DNA of 64,000 nucleotides from Tuberibacillus sp. Marseille-P3662 (GTDB lineage Bacteria > Bacillota > Bacilli > Bacillales > Sporolactobacillaceae), in NCBI RefSeq assembly GCF_900178005.1, contig NZ_FXBS01000006.1, positions 248,001 through 312,000 of the forward strand, read 5' to 3'. A program made the position numbers and the translations under genes. Shown piece by piece: positions 37,620 to 45,466 of this stretch. Each line of letters begins with the position of its first letter. Positions within the stretch are counted from its first letter, which is position 1. The notes beneath the pieces were generated by a model, which saw only the letters and a program-made list of their open reading frames with translations, was not told where the DNA came from and did no database searches.

Positions 37620-37643
37620 CAGGCTGTCTCCAGAGGCAGCCTG
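37620..37643 (+). terminator. ccpA terminator, first hairpin
   Basis: CAGGCTG (37620-37626) pairs with CAGCCTG (37637-37643) around a 10-nt loop; the T run is weak. Confidence 0.65.
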
Positions 37644-37670
37644 ATTTATATTTAAAAGAATGATATAAGA

Positions 37671-37707
37671 AAAAGGGGGCTGTCCATTTTGCGACGTCCC
37701 CTTTTTT
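37671..37707 (+). terminator. ccpA terminator, second hairpin
   Basis: AAAAGGGG (37671-37678) pairs with CCCCTTTT (37698-37705), with an inner GTC/GAC pair, followed by Ts. Two tandem terminators insulate acsA from ccpA. Confidence 0.8.
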
Positions 37708-37769
37708 GTAGTTTGAACTGAATAGGCACTCATAGCGGTTCAAAAATTTGATTTACATTTTGATATATT

Positions 37770-37798
37770 TTGATAATTAATAGGTTTTGTATTATAAT
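37770..37798 (+). promoter_or_regulatory. Promoter of acsA
   Basis: TTGATA (37770-37775), 17 bases, TATAAT (37793-37798). Transcription should begin near 37805, inside the cre site. Confidence 0.8.
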
Positions 37799-37802
37799 AA
37801 GG

Positions 37803-37818
37803 TTGCAAACGATTTCAA
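37803..37818 (+). promoter_or_regulatory. cre site (CcpA operator) of acsA
   Basis: TTGCAAACGATTTCAA fits all 16 positions of the cre consensus WTGNAARCGNWWWCAW. It covers the expected transcription start and reaches the ribosome-binding site, so CcpA binding should block transcription on good carbon sources. Confidence 0.88.
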
Positions 37819-37833
37819 GGAGAGTGAATAGAC

Positions 37834-39552
37834 TTGAAAACAGAAGTAATACCTGCTAACCAAAAAGACCATAATCTCGACAATTACGAAGAAGTACGCC
37901 ATAATTTTAATTGGGAAGATGTAGAAAATGCATTTACTTGGAACCGTACAGGTAAGGTCAATATGGCTTATGAAGCTATTGATAAGCATGCTGAACGTGA
38001 TAGAAAAAACAAAGTGGCATTATATTTTTCAGATGGCGAACGGGATGAAACATATACATTCCTTGAAATGAAATCTTTGTCCAATAAAGCAGCACATGTT
38101 CTTAAGGATCAAGCCAATGTTGAAAAGGGTGACCGTGTCTTTATTTTCATGCCGCGTTCTCCTGAGCTCTATTTTACGTTGCTTGGAACATTGAAGATAG
38201 GCGCCATTGTGGGCCCGCTGTTTGAAGCATTTATGGAAGGGGCGGTTAAAGACCGGCTGGAAGACAGTGAAGCTAAGGTTATTGTTACAACCCCAGAATT
38301 ACTCGACCGTGTTCCTGTCGATCAATTGCCGCATTTAGAAAAAATTGTTCTTGTCGGTGACAATATCGAGGAAAGTGATCAGTCAATTGATTTTAACCGC
38401 CATATGGCATCAGCAAGTTCGGAGTTTGATATTGAATGGATGGATCGGGAAGACGGTATGATTCTTCATTATACATCCGGGTCCACAGGGAAGCCGAAGG
38501 GCGTTTTACATGTTCATAAAGCTATGATTCAGCATTATCAGACAGGACGCTGGGTGTTAGATTTAAAAGAAGATGATGTTTATTGGTGTACAGCTGACCC
38601 TGGTTGGGTTACAGGAACTTCTTATGGTATTTTTGCGCCATGGTTGAATGGAGCATCCAATGTTGTCCGCGGCGGCCGCTTCAAACCAGGTGATTGGTAT
38701 CAAACCATAGATGATTATGGGGTCACTGTTTGGTATACCGCACCTACAGCCCTTCGTATGTTAATGGGTTCTGGCGATGAACTCGTCAAACAGTATGATC
38801 TTTCAACTTTGCGCCACATCTTAAGTGTGGGTGAACCCTTAAATCCTGAGGTTGTCCGCTGGGGATTAAAAGTCTTTAATATGCGTATTCATGATACTTG
38901 GTGGATGACCGAGACCGGGGCTATCTTAATCAGCAATTATCCATCGATGCCGCTTAAACCAGGTTCGATGGGTAAGCCTATTCCAGGTACGGAAGCAGCG
39001 ATTATTGATGATGATGGCAACGAATTACCAGCCAATCAAATGGGTAATTTAGCAATCAGACAAGGCTGGCCGTCAATGATGCGGTCGATTTGGAACCGAC
39101 AAGAGAAGTATAACTCGTATTTTACACCTGAAGGATGGTACGTATCAGGTGATTCCGCTTATCAGGATGAGGATGGCTACTTCTGGTTTCAAGGCCGTGT
39201 TGATGATGTGATTATGACATCTGGTGAACGTGTTGGGCCGTTTGAGGTTGAAAGCAAGCTTGTTGAACACCCAGCCGTTGCCGAGGCCGGTGTCATCGGC
39301 GTCCCTGACCCTGTTAGAGGGGAAATTATTAAAGCCTTCATCGCTTTAAGTGCCGGCTATGAATCAAGTGATCAGTTAAAAGAAGACATTCGCACGTTTG
39401 TTAAAAAAGGTTTAGCTGCTCATACAGCGCCGCGGCAAATTGAATTTAAGGAAGGTTTACCAAAAACGCGCAGCGGTAAAATCATGCGTCGTGTGCTTAA
39501 AGCTTGGGATCTTGACTTGCCGACCGGCGACTTGTCAACAATGGAAAAGTAA
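37834..39552 (+). CDS. acsA: Acetyl-CoA synthetase
   Basis: A 572-residue AMP-forming enzyme that turns acetate, ATP and CoA into acetyl-CoA. LHYTSGSTGKPKG (about 211-223) is the AMP-binding loop; WWMTETGA and the hinge WFQGRVDD are typical; the acetylatable catalytic Lys is in RSGKIMRR near 548. TTG start six bases after AAGGAGAGTG. The acuABC genes that reversibly modify AcsA in B. subtilis are not at this place. Confidence 0.95.
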   Translation: MKTEVIPANQKDHNLDNYEEVRHNFNWEDVENAFTWNRTGKVNMAYEAIDKHAERDRKNKVALYFSDGERDETYTFLEMKSLSNKAAHVLKDQANVEKGDRVFIFMPRSPELYFTLLGTLKIGAIVGPLFEAFMEGAVKDRLEDSEAKVIVTTPELLDRVPVDQLPHLEKIVLVGDNIEESDQSIDFNRHMASASSEFDIEWMDREDGMILHYTSGSTGKPKGVLHVHKAMIQHYQTGRWVLDLKEDDVYWCTADPGWVTGTSYGIFAPWLNGASNVVRGGRFKPGDWYQTIDDYGVTVWYTAPTALRMLMGSGDELVKQYDLSTLRHILSVGEPLNPEVVRWGLKVFNMRIHDTWWMTETGAILISNYPSMPLKPGSMGKPIPGTEAAIIDDDGNELPANQMGNLAIRQGWPSMMRSIWNRQEKYNSYFTPEGWYVSGDSAYQDEDGYFWFQGRVDDVIMTSGERVGPFEVESKLVEHPAVAEAGVIGVPDPVRGEIIKAFIALSAGYESSDQLKEDIRTFVKKGLAAHTAPRQIEFKEGLPKTRSGKIMRRVLKAWDLDLPTGDLSTMEK

Positions 39553-39565
39553 GATCTAGCATACA

Positions 39566-39600
39566 AAAAGCCCTTTGATCTGTTTGATCAAAGGGCTTTT
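39566..39600. terminator. Bidirectional terminator, acsA / PBP
   Basis: AAAAGCCCTTTGATC (39566-39580) pairs fully with GATCAAAGGGCTTTT (39586-39600), 5-nt loop. Confidence 0.95.
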
Positions 39601-39614
39601 GTGTGTTTAATTGT

Positions 39615-42600
39615 CTAGGATTGATTTTCTGTAGAGTCATCGGACCCTTCAGAGCCATCATCGGATCCTTCAGAGCCATTGGATCCTCCAGAGCCATTGG
39701 ACCCTCCAGAGTTATCGGATTCTCCAGAGTCACCGGATTCTCCAGAGTCACCGGATTCTCCAGAGTCACCGGATTCTCCAGAGTCATCGGATTCTCCAGA
39801 ATTACTGGATCCATTGGAGCCATCACCACCGGTTGGCTGATTTTCCGGTTTATCTGATTTCTCAGGTTCACCGGCGGTAAGCATGTTAGTTTTTCCTGAT
39901 GTCTTACCTGTGATATCGACAGCAGCGACATAGTAACGGTTATATCCACCGCCCACTTGAAACTTATTAGCTTCGTTACTTCTTACGTGACCGATTTCTT
40001 TAAATGAGTTTGAATCACCTGATGCGCGATAAATTCGATAACCGACAACATCTTTTGATTGACTGTCTGACCACTTGAGAACGCCGTTTCCATATGACAA
40101 GCCCCCTGGTGCCGCTGGAGCCCCTTGACTTGGATTGAACTTCGCGCCGGGAACAGCTTTCCCCCATTGTTCTGAGGTGACTTGATCAATTGGTAAGTGA
40201 GGGTAACGGTCTTTTAAAAACTCTCTTGTTAATAAGCCGCCTTCACTTGTAAATTCAGCCGGTGTATTCGAAAGTGCAGCGACTTTTTGATCTTCACTGA
40301 GGTAGGCAACAGTTCCTTTGCCAAACGCGTCTTTACCTGATCCTGGCAAATGATCCGTGCTGAATAAACCTGACGCTGCAAAGCCAGCGTCTGCACAAGC
40401 ATCGGTTAGGCTTTCCCCTGTAAGACCACAGAATGATCGCTTCACGATTCCGGTAGGCATATTAAACTGTTTATTAGTGTCCATCAGTTCCGGTTTTTGG
40501 TCATAGGCTGCATTGGCTAAGCCAGCCCAAAGCTTTTGTGTACGTAAGTCGTATTCACCTGTAAGTTGATATCGTTTTTCTTGTTTTTCGTAACCAACCC
40601 ATGTGCTCATCGTCATATTTTGATTATAACCGACAAACCAGTTATCTAAGTAGTTATTAGTTGTTCCAGTTTTACCGGCAAGGTCTGAATTAAACTTCAG
40701 TCGCGGTTCAATATATGGGGCGGTTCCGCCATTTTCTAAAACAGCCCGCAGCATATCCGTAATCATATAAGCCGTTTGCTTCGAAAATACCTTCACAGGA
40801 TCAACCTTATGCTTGTAGATTGATTTTCCATCAGCATTTGTAATGTTACTAATCATATAAGCCTCTTTAAATCGACCATCATTAGCAAAAGTTGTAAATG
40901 CATTCGTGTTTTCCGAATTATATACCCCTTTTGTTAAACCACCAATTGCTGATGCTGATACTTGACCATCTACGCCCGCGAGTGTTGAAAAACCCATTTT
41001 TTTAAGGTAATTCACTGGATGATAGCCTTGTCGAAGCGTTCGATCAAAAATACGAATGGCGGGCACGTTACGTGACCGATACAAAGCCCGTCTAGCACTT
41101 ATAAACCCTTCAAATTGATTGTTGTAGTTGACTGGCTTGTAGTCACCTTTTACATACGGAAGGTCAGCTAGCAGACTTCCTGGCGAGATCACACCGTTTT
41201 CGATGGCTGGTCCATAATCCAGCAGTGGTTTCATAGTTGATCCATTCTGCCGCGGGATTTCCGTTGCAAAATTCCATTGTGACTTATCAAAACCTCGACC
41301 ACCGACAAAACTCACAATCGCCCCATCGTTATTTCTTATAAGAGTTGAAGCCACTTGCATCGGCCATTTCTTTTTCGGATTGTCCTCATCAGCTATTGGC
41401 GCTTGATAGTTATCAAAATTCTGGATGACTTTCTGTTGGGCATCATAGACTTTTTTGTTAATGGTTGTATGAATGTGATAGCCCTCTGATGATAATTTTT
41501 TCTTAGCGTTATTAAGAAATTCTCTAAATAACTTATAGTTCTTTTTCGTCTTTTTCAAATTGCCATCATGACTTTTAGCAACATTTTTCATTGATTTGTC
41601 TAGGAATCTGCTTTCATAATCCCATTTTTGATAATTGTGATGAGCTGTTGCTAATTCTTCAGGCTTATACCCTTGCTGTTTAGCAAGGTGTTTAGCTATG
41701 ATTTTTTCAGCTCTTTGACGAACTTCCTTAACAATATAAGGATATTTAGAGTATTCAGGGTCATTTTTGTCTTTAAAGTGTTTCTTATAATTATAGTCCA
41801 TGGCTTTATGATACTGTTTTTTCGTTAAATATCCGGAATCTAGCATTCGTTTAAGGACAAGATGAGCACGATCAATGCCTGCTGATAGATCCTTTTTTAA
41901 CTTACCTGAATTTTGATAAGGCGTATAGGTAAAAGGATTTTTTGGCAATCCTGCAAGGAAAGCGGCCTGTGGAATACTTAAATTTTTGGCTTTGACGCCA
42001 AAAATACCTTTGGCAGCTGCGCTAATGCCGGCAATATTTTGACCAGCTGCGTTACGACCGAAAGGAACGACGTTAAGATAGGCTTCGAGAATTTGATCTT
42101 TGTCGAAGTAACGTTCTAACCGCATGGATAATAGGATTTCCTTGGCTTTTCGATCAAAGGACACTTCATCTGTTAAAATTTGATTTTTAACGAGTTGTTG
42201 GGTTAGGGTGCTGCCACCGGTGACAATTGGCTGGTTTGTGAGTTCCTGATACGCCGCTCGAAAAACGGCTTTGGGAACGACACCAGAATGTTCATAAAAA
42301 AGATCATCCTCGGTTGCGATGAGTGCATGCTTTAGATGAGGTGACACTTTATCGATTGAAATTTCATTTCGAAATATATCCGAACGTAATTCCCCAAGTT
42401 CTTTGTTACCCGAAAAGTAAACGGTACTCGTTTCACTGTAATTGTAAACGGATTGGTTCATTTGTTCCTTACTAAGGACTTTCTGGTCTTGAACAAGCGA
42501 TGCAAAGTAGCCAAATGCAAGCCCGCCGGCAAAGAATGAAAAAATAAGTCCGATACTGATAAAAATTAAAAACATGTTCCAAATGACTTTGTATGTAATT

Positions 42601-42686
42601 CGGCTTCCTTTTAAAATACGCTTGTCCCGCAGCCATTGAACGGCTTTGCGATAGGACGATTTTATTTGTTCTCTATTAAACGTCAT
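39615..42686 (-). CDS. Class A penicillin-binding protein with FN3 domain
   Basis: A 1023-residue bifunctional wall enzyme. Membrane helix at about 33-58. Glycosyltransferase: EDDLFYEHSG (126-135) with catalytic Glu126, then GGSTLTQQL and KAKEILLSMRLE. Transpeptidase: S-T-M-K near 481-484, S-R-N near 535, KTGTTN near 671. A fibronectin type III domain (about 860-945) is followed by a disordered Ser/Gly/Asp/Glu tail. It polymerises and cross-links peptidoglycan. AAGGGGG precedes the ATG. Confidence 0.94.
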   Translation of the reverse strand: MTFNREQIKSSYRKAVQWLRDKRILKGSRITYKVIWNMFLIFISIGLIFSFFAGGLAFGYFASLVQDQKVLSKEQMNQSVYNYSETSTVYFSGNKELGELRSDIFRNEISIDKVSPHLKHALIATEDDLFYEHSGVVPKAVFRAAYQELTNQPIVTGGSTLTQQLVKNQILTDEVSFDRKAKEILLSMRLERYFDKDQILEAYLNVVPFGRNAAGQNIAGISAAAKGIFGVKAKNLSIPQAAFLAGLPKNPFTYTPYQNSGKLKKDLSAGIDRAHLVLKRMLDSGYLTKKQYHKAMDYNYKKHFKDKNDPEYSKYPYIVKEVRQRAEKIIAKHLAKQQGYKPEELATAHHNYQKWDYESRFLDKSMKNVAKSHDGNLKKTKKNYKLFREFLNNAKKKLSSEGYHIHTTINKKVYDAQQKVIQNFDNYQAPIADEDNPKKKWPMQVASTLIRNNDGAIVSFVGGRGFDKSQWNFATEIPRQNGSTMKPLLDYGPAIENGVISPGSLLADLPYVKGDYKPVNYNNQFEGFISARRALYRSRNVPAIRIFDRTLRQGYHPVNYLKKMGFSTLAGVDGQVSASAIGGLTKGVYNSENTNAFTTFANDGRFKEAYMISNITNADGKSIYKHKVDPVKVFSKQTAYMITDMLRAVLENGGTAPYIEPRLKFNSDLAGKTGTTNNYLDNWFVGYNQNMTMSTWVGYEKQEKRYQLTGEYDLRTQKLWAGLANAAYDQKPELMDTNKQFNMPTGIVKRSFCGLTGESLTDACADAGFAASGLFSTDHLPGSGKDAFGKGTVAYLSEDQKVAALSNTPAEFTSEGGLLTREFLKDRYPHLPIDQVTSEQWGKAVPGAKFNPSQGAPAAPGGLSYGNGVLKWSDSQSKDVVGYRIYRASGDSNSFKEIGHVRSNEANKFQVGGGYNRYYVAAVDITGKTSGKTNMLTAGEPEKSDKPENQPTGGDGSNGSSNSGESDDSGESGDSGESGDSGESGDSGESDNSGGSNGSGGSNGSEGSDDGSEGSDDSTENQS
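39646..39813. repeat. 18-bp minisatellite in the 3' end of the PBP gene
   Basis: About nine tandem 18-bp units of the type GGATTCTCCAGAGTCACC (plus strand). They encode Gly-Asp-Ser-Gly-Glu-Ser-like hexapeptides in the C-terminal tail. The central four units are nearly identical. Confidence 0.9.
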
Positions 42687-43048
42687 GGGCCGGACCCCCT
42701 TTTCTATAAATCAATAGACATAACCCATCCTATCATATAATAAAAGATTATGGGGGAAATGAAAAGACCCACCCATTCTTCTTATCTATTTAAGATAAAG
42801 GCTCTGCTAAACGGGACTGTCAGTTCCAGGCATTCGCTGCGGAATCTTCAGCTGCCGCTTTGCTCGCAGGACTCTAGTAAAGGCATCTTGAGTAAGCGAC
42901 GCTGAGGAACACACCAAGTTTAAGTGTTACGAACCTCAACGGTCTTCCTCTGCCATCAACGAAGTGCCAAAAATAAGAATGACCTTTAACATAGCCAAGA
43001 TAAAAAAAGAAACTTGGACGATTGTCCAAGTTTCTTCTGAATCAAATA
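42687..43048. other. Gene-free region with a GC-richer repeat-like segment
   Basis: About 362 bases between the PBP start and the rpsD end. The outer parts are A/T-rich. 42793-42966 is more GC-rich and on the minus strand contains GTCCTGCGAG, GAAGATTCCGCAGCG and AATGCCTGGAACTG, which resembles a dispersed intergenic repeat seen in many Bacillaceae (CTGCGGG... CCCCGCAG... GTGCCTGGAAC). I find no open reading frame. The repeat call is from memory of the pattern. Confidence 0.4.
43002..43036 (-). terminator. rpsD terminator
   Basis: AAGAAACTTGGAC (43007-43019) pairs fully with GTCCAAGTTTCTT (43024-43036), 4-nt loop. On the minus strand a T run follows (43002-43008). Confidence 0.93.
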
Positions 43049-43651
43049 TTAACGTGAGTAGTACTCAACGATAAGCGCTTCAGTGATTTCGGCAGGCAGC
43101 TCTGAACGTTCAGGGTAACGATCGTAAGACCCTTCAAGCTTTTCATCCTCAAAGCTTAAATACTCTGGTACAAAGTCGTTGAGTTCAACGGCTTCTTTAA
43201 TGATACTTAAGTTTTGGGATTTCTCACGGACACCAATGGTTTGACCGGGCTTAAGACGGTAGGAAGGAATATCAACCCGTTTTCCGTCGACGGTAATATG
43301 ACCATGAGAAACCAATTGCCGGGATTGACGGCGTGTCCGAGCAAGTCCTAAACGATAAACAAGGTTATCAAGGCGTGATTCAAGCAAAATCATGAAGTTC
43401 TCGCCGTGAACACCTTTCATCTTACCGGCTTGATCAAAAATGCTGCGGAATTGGCGCTCATTTAAACCGTACATAAACCGAAGCTTTTGTTTTTCCTGTT
43501 GTTGTAGACCGAATTCCGATTGTTTGCGGCGTTGATTAGCGCCATGTTGTCCGGGAGCATAAGGACGTTTTTCAAGTTCTTTGCCGGTACCTGTTAGAGA
43601 AATACCGTAACGACGCGCCTTTTTCCAAAGCGGTCCAGTATAGCGAGCCAT
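43049..43651 (-). CDS. rpsD: Ribosomal protein S4
   Basis: A 200-residue primary 16S rRNA-binding protein of the small subunit. [16 protein letters not shown] and RPYAPGQHG are typical of the N-terminus. The S4 domain is [34 protein letters not shown] (about 89-122). AAAGGAGGAG before the ATG supports the start. Transcribed alone from its own promoter behind a long leader, as in B. subtilis. Confidence 0.98.
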   Translation of the reverse strand: MARYTGPLWKKARRYGISLTGTGKELEKRPYAPGQHGANQRRKQSEFGLQQQEKQKLRFMYGLNERQFRSIFDQAGKMKGVHGENFMILLESRLDNLVYRLGLARTRRQSRQLVSHGHITVDGKRVDIPSYRLKPGQTIGVREKSQNLSIIKEAVELNDFVPEYLSFEDEKLEGSYDRYPERSELPAEITEALIVEYYSR

Positions 43652-43846
43652 AAAGACTCCTCCTTTGTCATTTTATTAACTGTATAAAATGACAGTTCCA
43701 TCTAATAACTTGTTAACGAAGTCATTTTGTTTTCATGTACCTTCGCCCGACAGTGAAAGGGTTACGCAGTACACCTCTTTAATTATGAGGAACAAAATGA
43801 AGAGGGCCTTCATCACTCATTATTAGCCACTGTCTCATTTTACACA
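43652..43846 (-). promoter_or_regulatory. rpsD leader, probable S4 autoregulatory RNA
   Basis: About 195 nt between the promoter and the start codon. It contains GTACTGCG...GGTAC-type pairings near 43737-43775 and a conserved-looking block with CCCTTTCACTGTCGGGCGAAGG. In B. subtilis S4 binds its own leader to repress rpsD. The place and length fit; I could not draw the full pseudoknot. Confidence 0.65.
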
Positions 43847-43852
43847 AAAACT

Positions 43853-43882
43853 ATTATAGCTTTTGTAGTGGGGGCGTGTCAA
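43853..43882 (-). promoter_or_regulatory. Promoter of rpsD
   Basis: Minus strand: TTGACA (43882-43877), 18 bases, TATAAT (43858-43853). Both boxes are perfect, as expected for a ribosomal protein gene. It lies directly after the ytsP stop codon. Confidence 0.88.
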
Positions 43883-43887
43883 GGTAA

Positions 43888-44370
43888 TTAAATATGTTTT
43901 AACAACACATCGACAAATGATTCTAAATTGATTTGATCAGTTTCAGAAAATCGCCCGATGATCGGTGCATCAATATCGAGGACCCCAAACACTTCACCAT
44001 TTTTAATAATGGGGACGACAATTTCTGATTGGGAATTGGCATCGCAAGCGATATGACCTTCAAACACGTTAACATCGTGGACGCGAACGGTCGTTTGTTG
44101 TTGTGCTGCCGTTCCGCATACCCCTTTACCTATGGGAATACGAACACAGGCAGGTAAACCCTGGAACGGACCTAAAACTAATTCGCTACCATCATGAACA
44201 TAGAAGCCTACCCAGTTAATCTCATCAAGAAATTGATTGAGCAGAGCACTAGCATTTGCTAAATTGGCCGTGATATTGCTCTCACCTTCGAGCAAGGCAT
44301 CGAGCTGTTTAAGGGCAAGCTGCCAATTGTTTTCGGATGCTCCTTGATATGAACTGACATTAAACATCAA
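43888..44370 (-). CDS. ytsP: GAF-domain free methionine-R-sulfoxide reductase (YtsP)
   Basis: A 160-residue single GAF domain. WVGFYVHDGSELVLGPFQG, PACVRIPIGKGVCGTAA and HIACDANSQSEIVVP carry the three conserved Cys of free-methionine-(R)-sulfoxide reductases, here near residues 91, 101 and 125. The enzyme reduces free Met-R-sulfoxide formed by oxidation. The order rpsD-ytsP-refZ-ezrA matches B. subtilis. AAGGAGG precedes the ATG. Confidence 0.88.
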   Translation of the reverse strand: MMFNVSSYQGASENNWQLALKQLDALLEGESNITANLANASALLNQFLDEINWVGFYVHDGSELVLGPFQGLPACVRIPIGKGVCGTAAQQQTTVRVHDVNVFEGHIACDANSQSEIVVPIIKNGEVFGVLDIDAPIIGRFSETDQINLESFVDVLLKHI

Positions 44371-44522
44371 AATCCTCCTTGTTTCATAGAAAAAACTTAA
44401 AATGATTGTTAGGAATTATAGAATGATGACTCCATTTGTCAAATTGTATTTAAAGGAATCGACCATGCACCGCCGAACATGTTTATATAAGGCGTAAAGA
44501 TAGAATAAGGTGGTGAATATAG

Positions 44523-45182
44523 TTGAAGCACCCCCAAGAGCATACTAAAACCAAAATTCTTCAGACGGCAGGAAAACTTTTTAACATGTACGGCTTTCAT
44601 GGAACGTCTGTTAGAGAGATTGCTAAAGATGCCCACGTTAATGTTTCCCTGATTTCCTATTACTTTGGCGGCAAACACTCATTATTAGAAAAACTTATGT
44701 CTGCTTTTTGGGAAGGTTATCTTGAAGTCATTGAAACATCCATGAATCAGCTTAGCACATTAAATATCACTGACAGGCTTGTCACCGTTGCAGATCGCTT
44801 GTTAACCTATCAAAGTGACAATACGTTCATGGCAAGATTTGTTCATAGAGAGATGACTACTGATTCGGTATTAACACGTGAACTCATGACGACGTATTTA
44901 ATGAAAGAGAAGTATTTGTATGAAACGATCTTTGCTCATGCTGACAGCAAAAATGAGATGAACGCCGTATTCATAGATATGGTCATTATGCAGTTTAGGG
45001 AACTGATTAATTTGCCATATATGCAGTCCCAATACATTCAAAAAGTTCATTTCTTTCAACTAGATAGTCCCTATTTTCGAAAACAGTATCTTAAAGCCAT
45101 TAGACAATGGGTCGAACAGACGGTCTCTCAAAGTAATGATGCCTCATCCCACGCCCAACGGATAACCAGCATATTATCCTAA
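44523..45182 (+). CDS. refZ: TetR-family division regulator RefZ (YttP)
   Basis: A 219-residue TetR-type protein. The HTH is FHGTSVREIAKDAHVNVSLISYYFGGKHSLLEKLM (about 21-55), close to B. subtilis RefZ. RefZ binds sites around the origin and inhibits FtsZ assembly to place the polar septum and capture the chromosome in the forespore. TTG start. AACATGTT at 44476 is a small palindrome upstream, but it does not fit a RefZ-binding motif well. Confidence 0.85.
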   Translation: MKHPQEHTKTKILQTAGKLFNMYGFHGTSVREIAKDAHVNVSLISYYFGGKHSLLEKLMSAFWEGYLEVIETSMNQLSTLNITDRLVTVADRLLTYQSDNTFMARFVHREMTTDSVLTRELMTTYLMKEKYLYETIFAHADSKNEMNAVFIDMVIMQFRELINLPYMQSQYIQKVHFFQLDSPYFRKQYLKAIRQWVEQTVSQSNDASSHAQRITSILS

Positions 45183-45209
45183 CCAGCCGCTAGTGACGGC
45201 TGGTTTTTT
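45181..45209 (+). terminator. refZ terminator
   Basis: AACCAGCCG (45181-45189) pairs fully with CGGCTGGTT (45197-45205), 7-nt loop, then Ts. Confidence 0.92.
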
Positions 45210-45466
45210 AGTACGGAATTGCTCTTATTAAATCATAAACTTAAAAAGGCATTCAAGCGATGAGGTGGAATCGGTTGATTTTTTTACTATATACGAGAAA
45301 ATTTTTGAAAAATACTTAGTCAAATGACAGATTACATGATATCATAAAACTACAAAATCATGCGTTTTTCGGCACTTAGTGACAGATACTTGAATAGAAG
45401 TGCCTTAATATACAAAAGAAGCATTCATTTATTGTATGATTGTTCGTGTGAATGGGGGAATTTCCT
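45210..45466. other. Gap before ezrA with one hairpin
   Basis: A/T-rich, no open reading frame. GGCACTT (45371-45377) and AAGTGCC (45398-45404) form a 7-bp stem with a 20-nt loop about 60 bases before the ezrA start. It may lie in the ezrA leader. Confidence 0.35.

Noticed and set aside
39497-39949. Open reading frames antisense to the PBP tail and acsA end, with repeated proline-rich peptides
   Set aside because: They are other-frame readings of the 18-bp minisatellite and have no ribosome-binding site.
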